A stretch of DNA of 8,235 nt from Verrucomicrobiota bacterium (GTDB lineage Bacteria; Chlamydiota; Chlamydiia; Chlamydiales; Rhabdochlamydiaceae): NCBI GenBank assembly GCA_903970455.1, contig CAJCIW010000184.1:1-8235 (forward strand), read 5' to 3'. The notes under the pieces are model-generated. The model ran no database searches. It worked only from the letters and a program-made list of their open reading frames with translations, and was not told where the DNA came from. Numbering within the stretch: position 1 is the stretch's first letter; every line of letters starts with the position of its first letter. Positions 1-6,998 of the stretch are shown here, piece after piece. The position numbers and the translations under genes are program-made.

Positions 1-3000
1 GCCACAAGATCTTCAATGCCCATTGGAAGATCGATCATCTCCCCAAATTGTACTCCCTCTTTGATATGATCAAAAATACCGTGCGCCAAAATCCCTCGGG
101 CGTTCTTTCGGCTTTCTCGGACAATGCAGCAGTGGTTGAAGGCGCGCACACGATCTGCTTTTTGCCTAATCCAACGACGGGAATTTACGAAGAACATGAA
201 GAGGATATTTCTGTTATCATAAAAGTAGAGACTCACAACCATCCGACCTCTATTTCTCCATTTCCGGGGGCGGCAACAGGAGTGGGAGGGGAAATTCGTG
301 ATGAAGGGGCAACAGGGCGGGGAGGGAGGCCAAAAGCGGGTTTGGCAGGATATTGCGTTTCAAATCTCCGTTTGCCCCATGGGATCCAGCCTTGGGAACA
401 GCAAGCCTCTAGACCTTCACATCTAGCGGCGCCTTTGCAAATTATGATCGAAGGGCCGTTGGGAAGCGCTGCGTTTAACAATGAATTTGGCAGGCCCAAT
501 TTGCTCGGCTATTTTCGTACTTACGAACAAGATGGTTTTGGCCAATTGTGGGGATACCATAAGCCGATTATGCTGGCGGGGGGAATGGGCAGTATTCGAC
601 CTATGCATATCTTTAAACAAAAACTCGAAGAAGGAGTTAACCTCATCGTACTTGGCGGTCCTTCCATGGCGATCGGTATTGGGGGAGGGGCTGCCTCTTC
701 TTCAATCCTTGGCACAAATCCGGAACAGCTCGACTTTGCCTCTGTGCAGCGCAGCAATCCTGAAATGCAGCGGCGCTGTCAAGAAGTGATCGACAAATGC
801 ATTGCCTTAGGCGATAAGAATCCCATTCTCTCCATCCACGATGTCGGAGCAGGAGGACTTTCTAATGCCATTCCCGAAATTGTCGAGAAAGATGGACTCG
901 GGTGTACGATCGAACTCCGCTCTATTCCGAATGAAGAATCGGGGATGTCCCCTTTAGAATTATGGTGTAATGAATCGCAGGAACGGTATGTATTGGCAAT
1001 TTCCGATTTAGGGTTAGAGATTTTTGAAAACATTGCAAAGCGAGAGCGGTGTCCGTTTGCCCTCGTCGGACGTTCGACAACACAACCCCATTTAAATCTA
1101 TCCGATTCCCATTTCGCCAATAAACCGATTGATCTCCCTGTCGCACTCCTTTTGGGAAATACGCCAAGACTGGAGTTAGAGACAAGCCGAGAGAAAAAAA
1201 TAAAAGAGGCGTTGCATTTGGAAGGTATCTCTCTTGAAGAAGCTTCTAAAAGAATTCTCCTCCTTCCCACGGTGGCGGAAAAAACTTTCCTGATCAACAT
1301 CGGAGATCGCTCCGTCACCGGCCTCGTCGCACGCGATCAAATGGTCGGGCCCTGGCAAGTTCCGGTTTCGGATGTCGCAGTCATTGCAAGTGGATTCGGT
1401 GATTATACTGGCGAGGCAATGGCCTTGGGGGAGCGCCCTCCTATTGCATTACTCAACGCCGCCGCTTCAGCTAGGATGGCTATTGGAGAGGCAATCACAA
1501 ATATTGCCTGTGCCAATATTCGGGAAATCGGAGCCATCAAATTATCCGCTAATTGGCAAGTCGCGGCAAAGCATCCTGGGGAAAGTGGTAATCTGTATGA
1601 AGCTGTAGAGGCAATCGGTCTCGATTTATGCCCAAAGCTGGGAATCGCGATTCCAGTCGGCAAGGACTCTGTATCGATGCAAACCCTATGGAACGATTCG
1701 GGAATTGTCAAAAAAGTCACAGCTCCTCTTTCTCTCAACATCACAGCATTTGCACCCGTGGCCGATCTCCTCAAGACGGTCACGCCTCAACTCCGTTTGG
1801 ATCAAGGCCAAACTCAACTTCTTTTCATCGATTTGGGGCGAGGACAAAATCGTCTGGGAGGGTCCTGCCTAGCGCAAGTCTTCAATCAAATCGGCGATGT
1901 GCCCCCCGATCTCGATGACCCTGAGCTACTTAAGCACTTCTTTTGCGCAATCCAACATATGATCGAAGATCGCCTTCTCATCGCCTATCACGATAGGTCA
2001 GATGGAGGCTTTTTCGTCACAGCCCTAGAAATGGCCTTTGCTGGCCATTGCGGTCTTAACATCGCTCTTGATTCTTTAGGAAAAGAGAATTTCGGCGCTC
2101 TGTTTAGCGAGGAGTTGGGAGCTCTTATTCAGATCAAAGAAGAAAATGCGGAAAAAGTTTGGGAAATTTTAAGGGATCAAAAATTGGGTTCTCTCACATC
2201 AACAGTCGGGATTCCTGTAACTTCTCCCGAAATCCTCTTTACGCGGGGAGGGGAGCCGGTGCTGCGTCAAGAATGGTCTTATTATCGCCATTTATGGGCA
2301 CAGACGACATTTGAGATTCAGTCTCTTCGAGATCAGCCTGAATTGGCAAAGCAAGAATTGAAACAGAAAATTGATTTCACTGACCCGGGTTTGCATGCAC
2401 ATTTAACTTATAAAATTGAAAAGCCCAAGAGGGATCAGGAGCGTCCTTGGGTCGCCGTTTTGCGTGAACAAGGGACGAACGGACACATAGAAATGGCAGC
2501 AGCTCTTCACCGGGCAGGGTTTACTGCAGTGGATGTCCATATGAGCGATATCCTTTGTGGCCTGGTCGATCTGAAGAGGTTTTGTGGGCTCGCCGCTTGC
2601 GGAGGATTTTCTTACGGGGATGTCCTCGGCGCCGGAAAGGGGTGGGCAATGACCATTTTGAATAATGATCGTGCGCGATGTGTCTTTAAAGAGTTCTTTG
2701 AAAGACCCGATACTTTCGCGCTCGGTGTTTGTAATGGCTGCCAGATGTTCGCACATCTGAAAGAAATTATTCCCGGCACACATCATTGGCCCCATTTTCT
2801 TACAAATCGCTCGGAGAGTTTTGAAGCTCGTGTCTGTCTGGTTGAAATTACCCCCTCTCCTTCCATCTTTTTCAAAGGGATGGAAGGCTCTCGCATTCCG
2901 ATCGTCGTTGCTCATGGAGAAGGGCGTGCTGAATTTCCATCTCACATCGATGACTCGCTCTCATGTATGCGGTATGTCGATCACCATGGATCTCCAACAG

Positions 3001-3227
3001 AATCTTACCCAGATAATCCGAATGGTTCTCCTGATGGAATTACAGGGATCACCTCATCTGATGGGCGTGTGACCATTCTTATGCCCCATCCTGAACGTGT
3101 ATTCCGAACAGTCCAGCATTCCTGGCATCCCGATGAATGGAGGGAAGATTCCCCTTGGATGCAGCTCTTTTATAACGCATACCAGTGGGCGATTCATCAT
3201 CAAAAAAGCGGTTCAGTGAACCCTTAA
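1..3227 (+). CDS. purL: Phosphoribosylformylglycinamidine synthase, long single-chain form (5'-truncated by window)
   Basis: PurL converts FGAR, ATP and glutamine to FGAM, the fourth step of de novo purine synthesis, in the cytosol. The frame is open from base 3, so the gene starts upstream. The first visible residues, HKIFNA, match a conserved block about 215-220 residues into E. coli-type PurL, and the 1074 residues seen complete the usual ~1295. The first synthetase half shows VETHNHPT (about 222-245), GEIRDEGATGRGG and EFGRPNLLGYFRTYE. The second half shows TVAEKTFL, RSVTGLVARDQMVGPWQ, IPVGKDSVSM and HDRSDGG. The C-terminal glutaminase starts near 2440 (VAVLREQGTNGH) and carries the nucleophile Cys in GVCNGCQM (codon 2730-2732) and the His-Glu pair in MPHPERVFR (His 3087-3089, Glu 3093-3095). 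No frameshift is seen. It stops 58 bases before the next gene, which seems to have its own promoter. The TTG at 48 is an internal codon, not the start. Confidence 0.97.
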   Translation, partial: HKIFNAHWKIDHLPKLYSLFDMIKNTVRQNPSGVLSAFSDNAAVVEGAHTICFLPNPTTGIYEEHEEDISVIIKVETHNHPTSISPFPGAATGVGGEIRDEGATGRGGRPKAGLAGYCVSNLRLPHGIQPWEQQASRPSHLAAPLQIMIEGPLGSAAFNNEFGRPNLLGYFRTYEQDGFGQLWGYHKPIMLAGGMGSIRPMHIFKQKLEEGVNLIVLGGPSMAIGIGGGAASSSILGTNPEQLDFASVQRSNPEMQRRCQEVIDKCIALGDKNPILSIHDVGAGGLSNAIPEIVEKDGLGCTIELRSIPNEESGMSPLELWCNESQERYVLAISDLGLEIFENIAKRERCPFALVGRSTTQPHLNLSDSHFANKPIDLPVALLLGNTPRLELETSREKKIKEALHLEGISLEEASKRILLLPTVAEKTFLINIGDRSVTGLVARDQMVGPWQVPVSDVAVIASGFGDYTGEAMALGERPPIALLNAAASARMAIGEAITNIACANIREIGAIKLSANWQVAAKHPGESGNLYEAVEAIGLDLCPKLGIAIPVGKDSVSMQTLWNDSGIVKKVTAPLSLNITAFAPVADLLKTVTPQLRLDQGQTQLLFIDLGRGQNRLGGSCLAQVFNQIGDVPPDLDDPELLKHFFCAIQHMIEDRLLIAYHDRSDGGFFVTALEMAFAGHCGLNIALDSLGKENFGALFSEELGALIQIKEENAEKVWEILRDQKLGSLTSTVGIPVTSPEILFTRGGEPVLRQEWSYYRHLWAQTTFEIQSLRDQPELAKQELKQKIDFTDPGLHAHLTYKIEKPKRDQERPWVAVLREQGTNGHIEMAAALHRAGFTAVDVHMSDILCGLVDLKRFCGLAACGGFSYGDVLGAGKGWAMTILNNDRARCVFKEFFERPDTFALGVCNGCQMFAHLKEIIPGTHHWPHFLTNRSESFEARVCLVEITPSPSIFFKGMEGSRIPIVVAHGEGRAEFPSHIDDSLSCMRYVDHHGSPTESYPDNPNGSPDGITGITSSDGRVTILMPHPERVFRTVQHSWHPDEWREDSPWMQLFYNAYQWAIHHQKSGSVNP

Positions 3228-3249
3228 AAAATATTCTTGCTCATTTTAA

Positions 3250-3279
3250 TTGACAATACGCTCGTTTCTCATGTATCGA
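3250..3279 (+). promoter_or_regulatory. Candidate sigma70-type promoter for the DUF2147 gene
   Basis: A perfect TTGACA lies at 3250-3255. The best -10 at normal spacing is weak: TATCGA at 3274-3279 after 18 bases. If it is used, transcription would begin around the ATG at 3286, which lacks a Shine-Dalgarno sequence, so a leaderless message is possible. The -35 is convincing and the -10 is not. Confidence 0.35.
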
Positions 3280-3285
3280 TAGATT

Positions 3286-3822
3286 ATGATGAAAACAATT
3301 TTATTATTTCTTTCCTGCGCAACATTGATTCTATTTTCCTGTTCAAACAGTTCAAAACCACAAGACATTACTGGGTTATGGAAAAGCAGAGATCAGCACT
3401 CAGATAAGCCTCGATCTCTCGTGGCAATTTACGAATATGAAGACAAGTACTATGGAAGAATGCTAGCTACATATGATGAGGAAGGGAAGATTGACGACAC
3501 GATTCTCGAAAAGAGGGAAAAGGCGACGGGAGTCGTCGGGAATCCTCCTTACTGCGGAATGGATTTTGTCTATAATATAGAAAGAGAGACACATAACGGA
3601 GAAGAAATCGACAAATACAAAGGTAAAATCATAGATCCCCAGAAAGGAAAAGTCTATGATGCTGAATTTTGGCTTAAAGGGGATGATCTTATTGTCCGGG
3701 GCGAGCTTTGGATCTTCGGAAAAAATATCCCGTGGCACAAAGCCTCTGAACACGATCTTCCCAAAGGTTTTTCAATGTCCGATATCAAAAGCTTTGTGCC
3801 TGTCATTCCAAAAGCTTCTTGA
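3286..3822 (+). CDS. DUF2147-family lipoprotein
   Basis: This 178-residue protein has a short lipoprotein-type signal: MMK, a hydrophobic stretch (residues 4-17), then LFSC with the candidate lipidated cysteine at residue 19. A DUF2147-type domain follows at about residues 28-153. It begins DITGLWKS, has the YYGRM segment typical of the family's first half, and ends with GKIIDPQKGKVYDAEF and LIVRGELWIFGKNIPW, which correspond to the family's 'G.IYDP..GK.Y.A....L.VRG' signature. Family members are small exported beta-rich proteins with no established biochemical role. Two tandem ATGs occur (3286 and 3289) and neither has a clear Shine-Dalgarno. It lies 58 bases after purL on the same strand but has its own possible -35 box and is probably not functionally linked to it. 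No strong terminator follows. Family assignment is fairly secure; lipidation is inferred from the lipobox alone. Confidence 0.85.
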   Translation: MMKTILLFLSCATLILFSCSNSSKPQDITGLWKSRDQHSDKPRSLVAIYEYEDKYYGRMLATYDEEGKIDDTILEKREKATGVVGNPPYCGMDFVYNIERETHNGEEIDKYKGKIIDPQKGKVYDAEFWLKGDDLIVRGELWIFGKNIPWHKASEHDLPKGFSMSDIKSFVPVIPKAS

Positions 3823-4022
3823 ACCCTTCCTCTGTACATTGATTTTTCTTAAGCAAAGTTAAAATCGTAAGATATTTTCGTTAATAATTAATTTATAATT
3901 TTGTCTTTCAGGTGGTATAAAAAAACATTTAATAAAGTTTTATTTATTTAATAATATATTAAGTTCTTTTTAATTGTGCTTTGTGTTACAATTTAGTTAT
4001 TGTGTATTTAAATGGAAATATC
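3823..4022. other. AT-rich intergenic spacer
   Basis: This 200-base spacer is strongly AT-rich, especially 3880-3975, with TAATAATTAATTTATAAT-like stretches. I see no gene, RNA or strong terminator in it. Its right end carries the candidate promoter for the orphan gene at 4023. The composition contrasts with the preceding genes and suits a promoter or upstream activating region. Confidence 0.5.
3964..3992 (+). promoter_or_regulatory. Candidate promoter for the orphan gene at 4023
   Basis: TACAAT at 3987-3992 matches five of six -10 consensus positions. At 17-base spacing the -35 is only TTCTTT (3964-3969). A transcript starting near 3999 would leave a leader of about 24 bases containing a weak GGA Shine-Dalgarno six bases before ATG 4023. 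Chance matches are easy in such AT-rich DNA. Confidence 0.3.
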
Positions 4023-4484
4023 ATGACACATTTAACACTAACCTCTCGTATAGAGGCTACCAACTCCCTAAGTTGTGTCGGGCAGCTTGAGGAGTTCAAA
4101 AACATCCTGGAGAGCACCCAAACTAGGGTTACATTTTGGGGGACTAGAGTAATTGAACCGCTTGGAGCGAGTTCTTTCCCATCAGGCATAGATAATAGTA
4201 TTTCTTTGAATGCGTTTGTCAATAGAATGGAACCGCTTCAAATGGCAAGGATATCGAACAATTTATACGATCCCGAAACTCCAAAGAGAATCATTAGAAA
4301 ACTTAATGAATTTTACAGCCAGACCAATGCTCAGCTTTCTCAGGGAAATTTCATTACTCGGATTTTAAACTACATTCAAGAATCAATTTTCAACCCATTG
4401 CCCTCTTTAGATAGAATACGTGAAACACTAGATTCTTTATCAGAATCAGCTCGGGAAAAATTACCGGGAGATCGCTCCCACTAA
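4023..4484 (+). CDS. Hypothetical protein, 153 residues, not recognised
   Basis: I do not recognise this protein. It begins MTHLTLTSRIEATNS and has no signal peptide or membrane segment. From about residue 20 it looks mostly helical, with charged and amide-rich stretches such as QLEEFKNILEST, PKRIIRKLNEFYSQTNAQ, ITRILNYIQESIF and LDRIRETLDSLSESAREKL. I chose ATG 4023 over the in-frame TTG at 3981 because the longer start would run through the likely -10 box, and because GGA sits six bases before the ATG. The end overlaps a hairpin (4466-4479) and faces a convergent gene 33 bases away. A soluble, helical, orphan protein would fit an effector or a lineage-specific factor, but nothing in the sequence shows a secretion signal or an enzymatic motif, so function is unassigned. 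Confidence 0.65.
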   Translation: MTHLTLTSRIEATNSLSCVGQLEEFKNILESTQTRVTFWGTRVIEPLGASSFPSGIDNSISLNAFVNRMEPLQMARISNNLYDPETPKRIIRKLNEFYSQTNAQLSQGNFITRILNYIQESIFNPLPSLDRIRETLDSLSESAREKLPGDRSH

Positions 4485-4495
4485 ATCCTCTTTTT
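4466..4495. terminator. Weak bidirectional terminator candidate between convergent genes
   Basis: GGGAG (4466-4470) and CTCCC (4475-4479) form a five-base-pair stem with an ATCG loop. On the plus strand TTTTT follows at 4491-4495. On the minus strand a TTTTT (complement of 4456-4460) follows a few bases after the stem. The stem overlaps the last codons of the orphan gene. Its position between two gene ends supports a terminator, but the stem is short and the plus-strand T-run is 11 bases away. Confidence 0.35.
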
Positions 4496-4517
4496 GGGGG
4501 AAGCGCGAGATGATCTC

Positions 4518-4865
4518 CTAGCGGAGCTTTTTGCGTGGGCCAAAAAAACTGAAAATGGTCATCCCGGCTCCTACGATGATCCCCACAATTCCGCATATTT
4601 TCAGTGTCTCAGCCATTTGTTCATAGTAGGAGACCTGTTCTTTGCCGGCGTTGATCTTCTTTTGGGAAGAAGAGGTCAATCCCTTACCTACTTGTTTGGT
4701 AACCGGATTTGAAGAGAATAAACTATTGCTCTCATCGACTGTTTTTTGCCCTTTTTCAATTTTGATTTTTCCTTCGTTCACTTGATTGGTAATGTAATTG
4801 GAACCGAAAATACAGCCAATTCCTGCAATCAATATGATGATACCTAAAATGCGCAACATCTTCAT
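4518..4865 (-). CDS. Small membrane protein with two hydrophobic segments, not recognised
   Basis: This 115-residue protein begins MKMLRILG and has a hydrophobic segment at about residues 5-24 (IIILIAGIGCIFG) and another at about 88-108 (ICGIVGIIVGAGMTIFSFF), then a basic tail RKKLR. The 60-residue linker is hydrophilic and probably helical. It contains a short internal repeat: KIEKGQKTV (35-43) and KINAGKEQV (70-78). The basic tail and N-terminus suggest both ends are cytoplasmic with the linker outside the inner membrane; this is inferred from charge only. GAGGGG lies three bases before ATG 4865 and nine before the second ATG (4859), so the true start may be the latter, giving 113 residues. 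It is convergent with the orphan gene at 4023 and divergent from the VirK-type gene, so it is probably monocistronic. Function unknown. Confidence 0.7.
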   Translation of the reverse strand: MKMLRILGIIILIAGIGCIFGSNYITNQVNEGKIKIEKGQKTVDESNSLFSSNPVTKQVGKGLTSSSQKKINAGKEQVSYYEQMAETLKICGIVGIIVGAGMTIFSFFGPRKKLR

Positions 4866-5240
4866 TTGCCCCTCTCATTCAGTGGTAATTTTCTTTTGCC
4901 ACGCATGTAAAAAAAATGGAATCAAAAAAATATCGCGTCCCTCGATTTTTATTTACCGTAACGGAAGATAAGTTTACCATTCGCGGGTGCATAATCGCAG
5001 GAGTCACGATTTAATTTGTGAGATTAATGAAGTTTACAACAAGTTTGAAGGGTAGTCAGAGACTGACCACAAACTAAGCTTCTGTCGATTTTCGGGTTCT
5101 TTTGAGCCGATTTTCGAATTCTTTTTGCGGGGGTTGTATCAACTGGCGTATACTACCCCCGCAAAAAGAATTCGAAAATCGGCCAAAATAATCCCAAAAA
5201 GCGATGAAGCATCGGTTTGTTGCCAGTCTCTAAGAATCTT
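4866..5240. other. 375-base intergenic region between divergent genes
   Basis: This region separates the small membrane protein gene (-) from the VirK-type gene (+). Its left part (4866-5057) holds the upstream sequence of the membrane protein gene and a 32-codon open frame (4916-5014, +; listed as a finding) without a Shine-Dalgarno. Its right part is occupied by a 174-bp palindrome. I could not place a convincing promoter for either flanking gene. Confidence 0.5.
5058..5231. repeat. 174-bp near-perfect palindrome (MITE-like or giant hairpin element)
   Basis: The core arms 5106-5134 and 5155-5183 are perfect 29-base inverted repeats (beginning GCCGATTTTCGAATTC and ending GAATTCGAAAATCGGC). 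Toward the centre the pairing resumes after one T-T mismatch as GTAT/ATAC, leaving a loop of about ten bases. Outward it continues as TTTTG/CAAAA past a bulged A (5105), then more loosely. It tightens again at the ends, where 5058-5074 (AGAGACTGACCACAAAC) and 5215-5231 (GTTTGTTGCCAGTCTCT) match at 15 of 17 positions. Inner and outer arms share one centre, 5144.5, so this is a single symmetric element. No transposase frame is inside and no clear target duplication flanks it. It could be a non-autonomous transposable element, or a structural or regulatory hairpin. It ends nine bases before the VirK-type ATG. Confidence 0.85.
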
Positions 5241-5681
5241 ATGAAGAAAATATGTTTGCTGAGTTTAGCCATCATGGTCGCCGCATTCTTAAATCTCTTT
5301 GCAGGACCCATTCAAACTTATCAAGACTTGACATCCGCGATCCGGGCGGGAAATCGTTTTGTGATCCTGCTTGACCTTCAGGAATGTACGGGAAAATCTG
5401 GCATGCCGGTGGGATATTTGACCCCGACGGTGATGATGTTAATACCTGCATCAGACGCAACCCCCGAACTTATAGCGACGTCCTTTCTGCATTTTTCCGA
5501 CCATTTAGGTTATCCAATTTATGAATACGTCAAATACACCTTCCATTCAGATAATACTGTCACGATTCGAACAACTTATTATGACCCTCAAAACTTCAAG
5601 CCAATCGGTGCCACTCATACGATCAACTGTTTGATGGGTAAGGGGATAGAGATCTATTCTGAGAGTGATCATCGTGAATGA
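5241..5681 (+). CDS. VirK-family secreted protein
   Basis: This 146-residue protein has a Sec-type signal peptide (MKKICLLSLAIMVAAFLNLFAG, cleavage probably near residue 21) and then a compact VirK-like domain. Recognisable features are QTYQDLTSAIRAG, where the family typically has a short helix; the FVILLDLQECTGKSG strand with Cys49; YEYVKYTFHSDNTVTIRTTYYDP in the second half; and THTINC with Cys130 near the end. The two cysteines are well placed for a disulfide in the periplasm. VirK was named in Agrobacterium, where it belongs to the vir regulon. Homologues occur in other host-associated bacteria and their biochemical role is not established. I take ATG 5241 as the start because the upstream in-frame TTG (5217) lies inside the palindrome arm and the signal peptide fits ATG best. 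No good Shine-Dalgarno is visible (only AAGAA). A hairpin follows at 5683-5711. Confidence 0.7.
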   Translation: MKKICLLSLAIMVAAFLNLFAGPIQTYQDLTSAIRAGNRFVILLDLQECTGKSGMPVGYLTPTVMMLIPASDATPELIATSFLHFSDHLGYPIYEYVKYTFHSDNTVTIRTTYYDPQNFKPIGATHTINCLMGKGIEIYSESDHRE

Positions 5682-5682
5682 A

Positions 5683-5711
5683 AAGCAGTTAGGGGTAAAA
5701 CCTAACTGCTT
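5683..5711. terminator. Hairpin terminator between convergent genes
   Basis: AAGCAGTTAGG (5683-5693) and CCTAACTGCTT (5701-5711) form a perfect 11-base-pair stem with a seven-base loop. It starts two bases after the VirK-type stop and lies about 22 bases beyond the stop of the minus-strand gene. On the minus strand the stem runs into a short TTTT, which makes it a somewhat better terminator for that gene. On the plus strand no T-run follows. Shared use by both convergent genes is likely. Confidence 0.65.
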
Positions 5712-5732
5712 CTAAACGGTGCAAAAAAATTG

Positions 5733-6855
5733 CTACTCGTTGACTTGGTTTTTCACCATATCGCAAAAGCTATGTTGATGTAGAAAAACCTTTTTGTTTT
5801 TTAAATGACAACCTGTTTTCTCAGCGAAAATCTGAGCAACTGCGACTTCTAGCATCGCTTTTTTTTGATATTCGTTTGGGGAATTCCAAACCGATTGGCT
5901 GTTTTTGTTCTTTCCAAAAAACATGGGGTGTTGGGCATTATTCATTGCGAAAATTCCCATAGGAGTTAACTTCTGGAATAGGGAGGGCAATTCCTCTTTT
6001 GAACTTTCAGATTCTCCTTCCCAAACAGCAGCCGCCTTATCCAAATGCTGATGAATGTTACCACTCTGGTAGACGCCGATGACACTCTGAAGGCTCAAAT
6101 AACAAAAAGAGGGGGTGTGTTGAGCTATTGGTATGAATTTTGTATAAAATTAATTGTTTTTTCTCCCACATTCTCAATAGGACTGTCTTCAAAGCAAAAT
6201 AGCAAGGCAAAGCGACTTTACCTGTGTTGTCTTTCATGATCATCGAATCTGCAGTAAAAGTAGTTAGCATTTCTTGATGGTTGCATTCGGAGATCTTTTC
6301 CGCTTCCTCTTGGATATAGGCGACGGAAGCTTTGGAAAGAGTCTTCTGTGTTTCGTTTACTAGGTTTTTACTGAAGTTTTTCCCGACGTCTACCATAGAA
6401 CAAAGCAAAGAAGGGTTTGATCTATCCGCTTGTTTCTCTGTTATTTTTGTTTTTGTAAGGAGGTAGGATTGGATGAGGAAAGTTTGATCTTTTGTAAGTT
6501 CGAACTCAAGCCCATTCTTTTGATAAAAGGCCCCTACCTCTATGTAATTTGCTGGATCTTTGAAGTTAATTATCTTTCCTTTAATCTCTTGAACTTTCAT
6601 CAATGTTTCCTTCAAAGTATCATTGAAGGCTTTACCTTGATCAACAAGATCTAAAAGATAAGCTGCTCTAAGCTCGCACGCATTCTCTCCGACCAAAGCA
6701 TCGAAGGAGCCCAATTTCCCTTCTAGAAAATGAGTAAAAGCTTCCTCGGTCAAAGCGATGAGAAGGTTGAACTTCTTATAAGCTTCATTTGCATCTTTGA
6801 AGTTTTCTATTTTATTTTTTAAAAATAATAAACTACTTCCATTAATTGTTGACAT
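5733..6855 (-). pseudogene. Unrecognised gene interrupted by a frameshift at a poly-C tract
   Basis: The frame starting at ATG 6855 reads 248 sensible residues to ...NSSTHP and then enters the G-run at 6111-6115 (C-run on the coding strand), after which it soon stops at 6058. The next frame carries on from that point (SFCYLSLQSVIGVYQSG...) to a stop at 5733. Removing one C joins them into a 373-residue protein, about the only simple way to use both parts. The product has no signal peptide or membrane segment. It looks mostly helical in its first two-thirds (FLKNKIENFKDANEAYKKF, KETLMKVQEIKGKI, EEAEKISECNHQEML), and its C-terminal part is rich in His, Asn and Lys (FLHQHSFCDMVKNQVNE). I recognise no family. 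ATG 6855 has a weak AGGT five bases upstream. It may be a decayed gene, a phase-variable gene or a base-calling error. Confidence 0.7.
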
Positions 6856-6919
6856 AATATACCTATTGTTTTTTTAATTGATAATTTTACTAATTATTGC
6901 TGAAAAAATGGATTTAGCA

Positions 6920-6939
6920 GCCGGCGTAAAGCCGTCGGC
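6920..6939. repeat. GC-rich hairpin in an AT-rich spacer
   Basis: GCCGGCG (6920-6926) pairs with CGTCGGC (6933-6939) through seven pairs, one of them G-T, around a TAAAGC loop. Surrounding DNA is AT-rich, so the block stands out in composition. On the minus strand a T6 run follows the stem after about a dozen bases, so it could be a weak terminator for the hydrolase gene, or a leader structure of the gene at 6855. It might also be a copy of a dispersed repeat. Confidence 0.45.
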
Positions 6940-6998
6940 CCGATAAGAAGGAGGACAAGAAGGTGGTTTTTATAGATATAAATTGCTTCATAAATAAC

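Noticed and set aside
2403..2945. Long antisense open frame (180 codons) inside purL
   Set aside because: It lies opposite the conserved glutaminase region of an unmistakable purL, has no family-like sequence, and is explained by codon structure of the real gene. The same holds for other antisense frames at 779-1318 and 1403-1783.
3210..3222. GGTTC-AGT-GAACC inverted repeat at the end of purL as a terminator
   Set aside because: The stem has only five pairs with a three-base loop, is inside the coding sequence, and is followed by A-rich DNA and not a T-run.
3981..4022. Upstream TTG start extending the orphan protein by 14 residues
   Set aside because: The extension overlaps the TACAAT -10 candidate and has no Shine-Dalgarno, whereas ATG 4023 has GGA at suitable distance.
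5058..5231. Palindrome as a CRISPR repeat or as an insertion sequence
   Set aside because: There are no repeated units with spacers and no transposase frame. It is a single symmetric element.
6125..6210. A two-frameshift reading of the gene at 5733-6855, using a third frame with FEDSPIENVGEKTINF
   Set aside because: The third frame is protein-like for about 26 codons, but it needs two separate deletions and ends at a stop codon. A single base change at the C5 run explains the join more simply.
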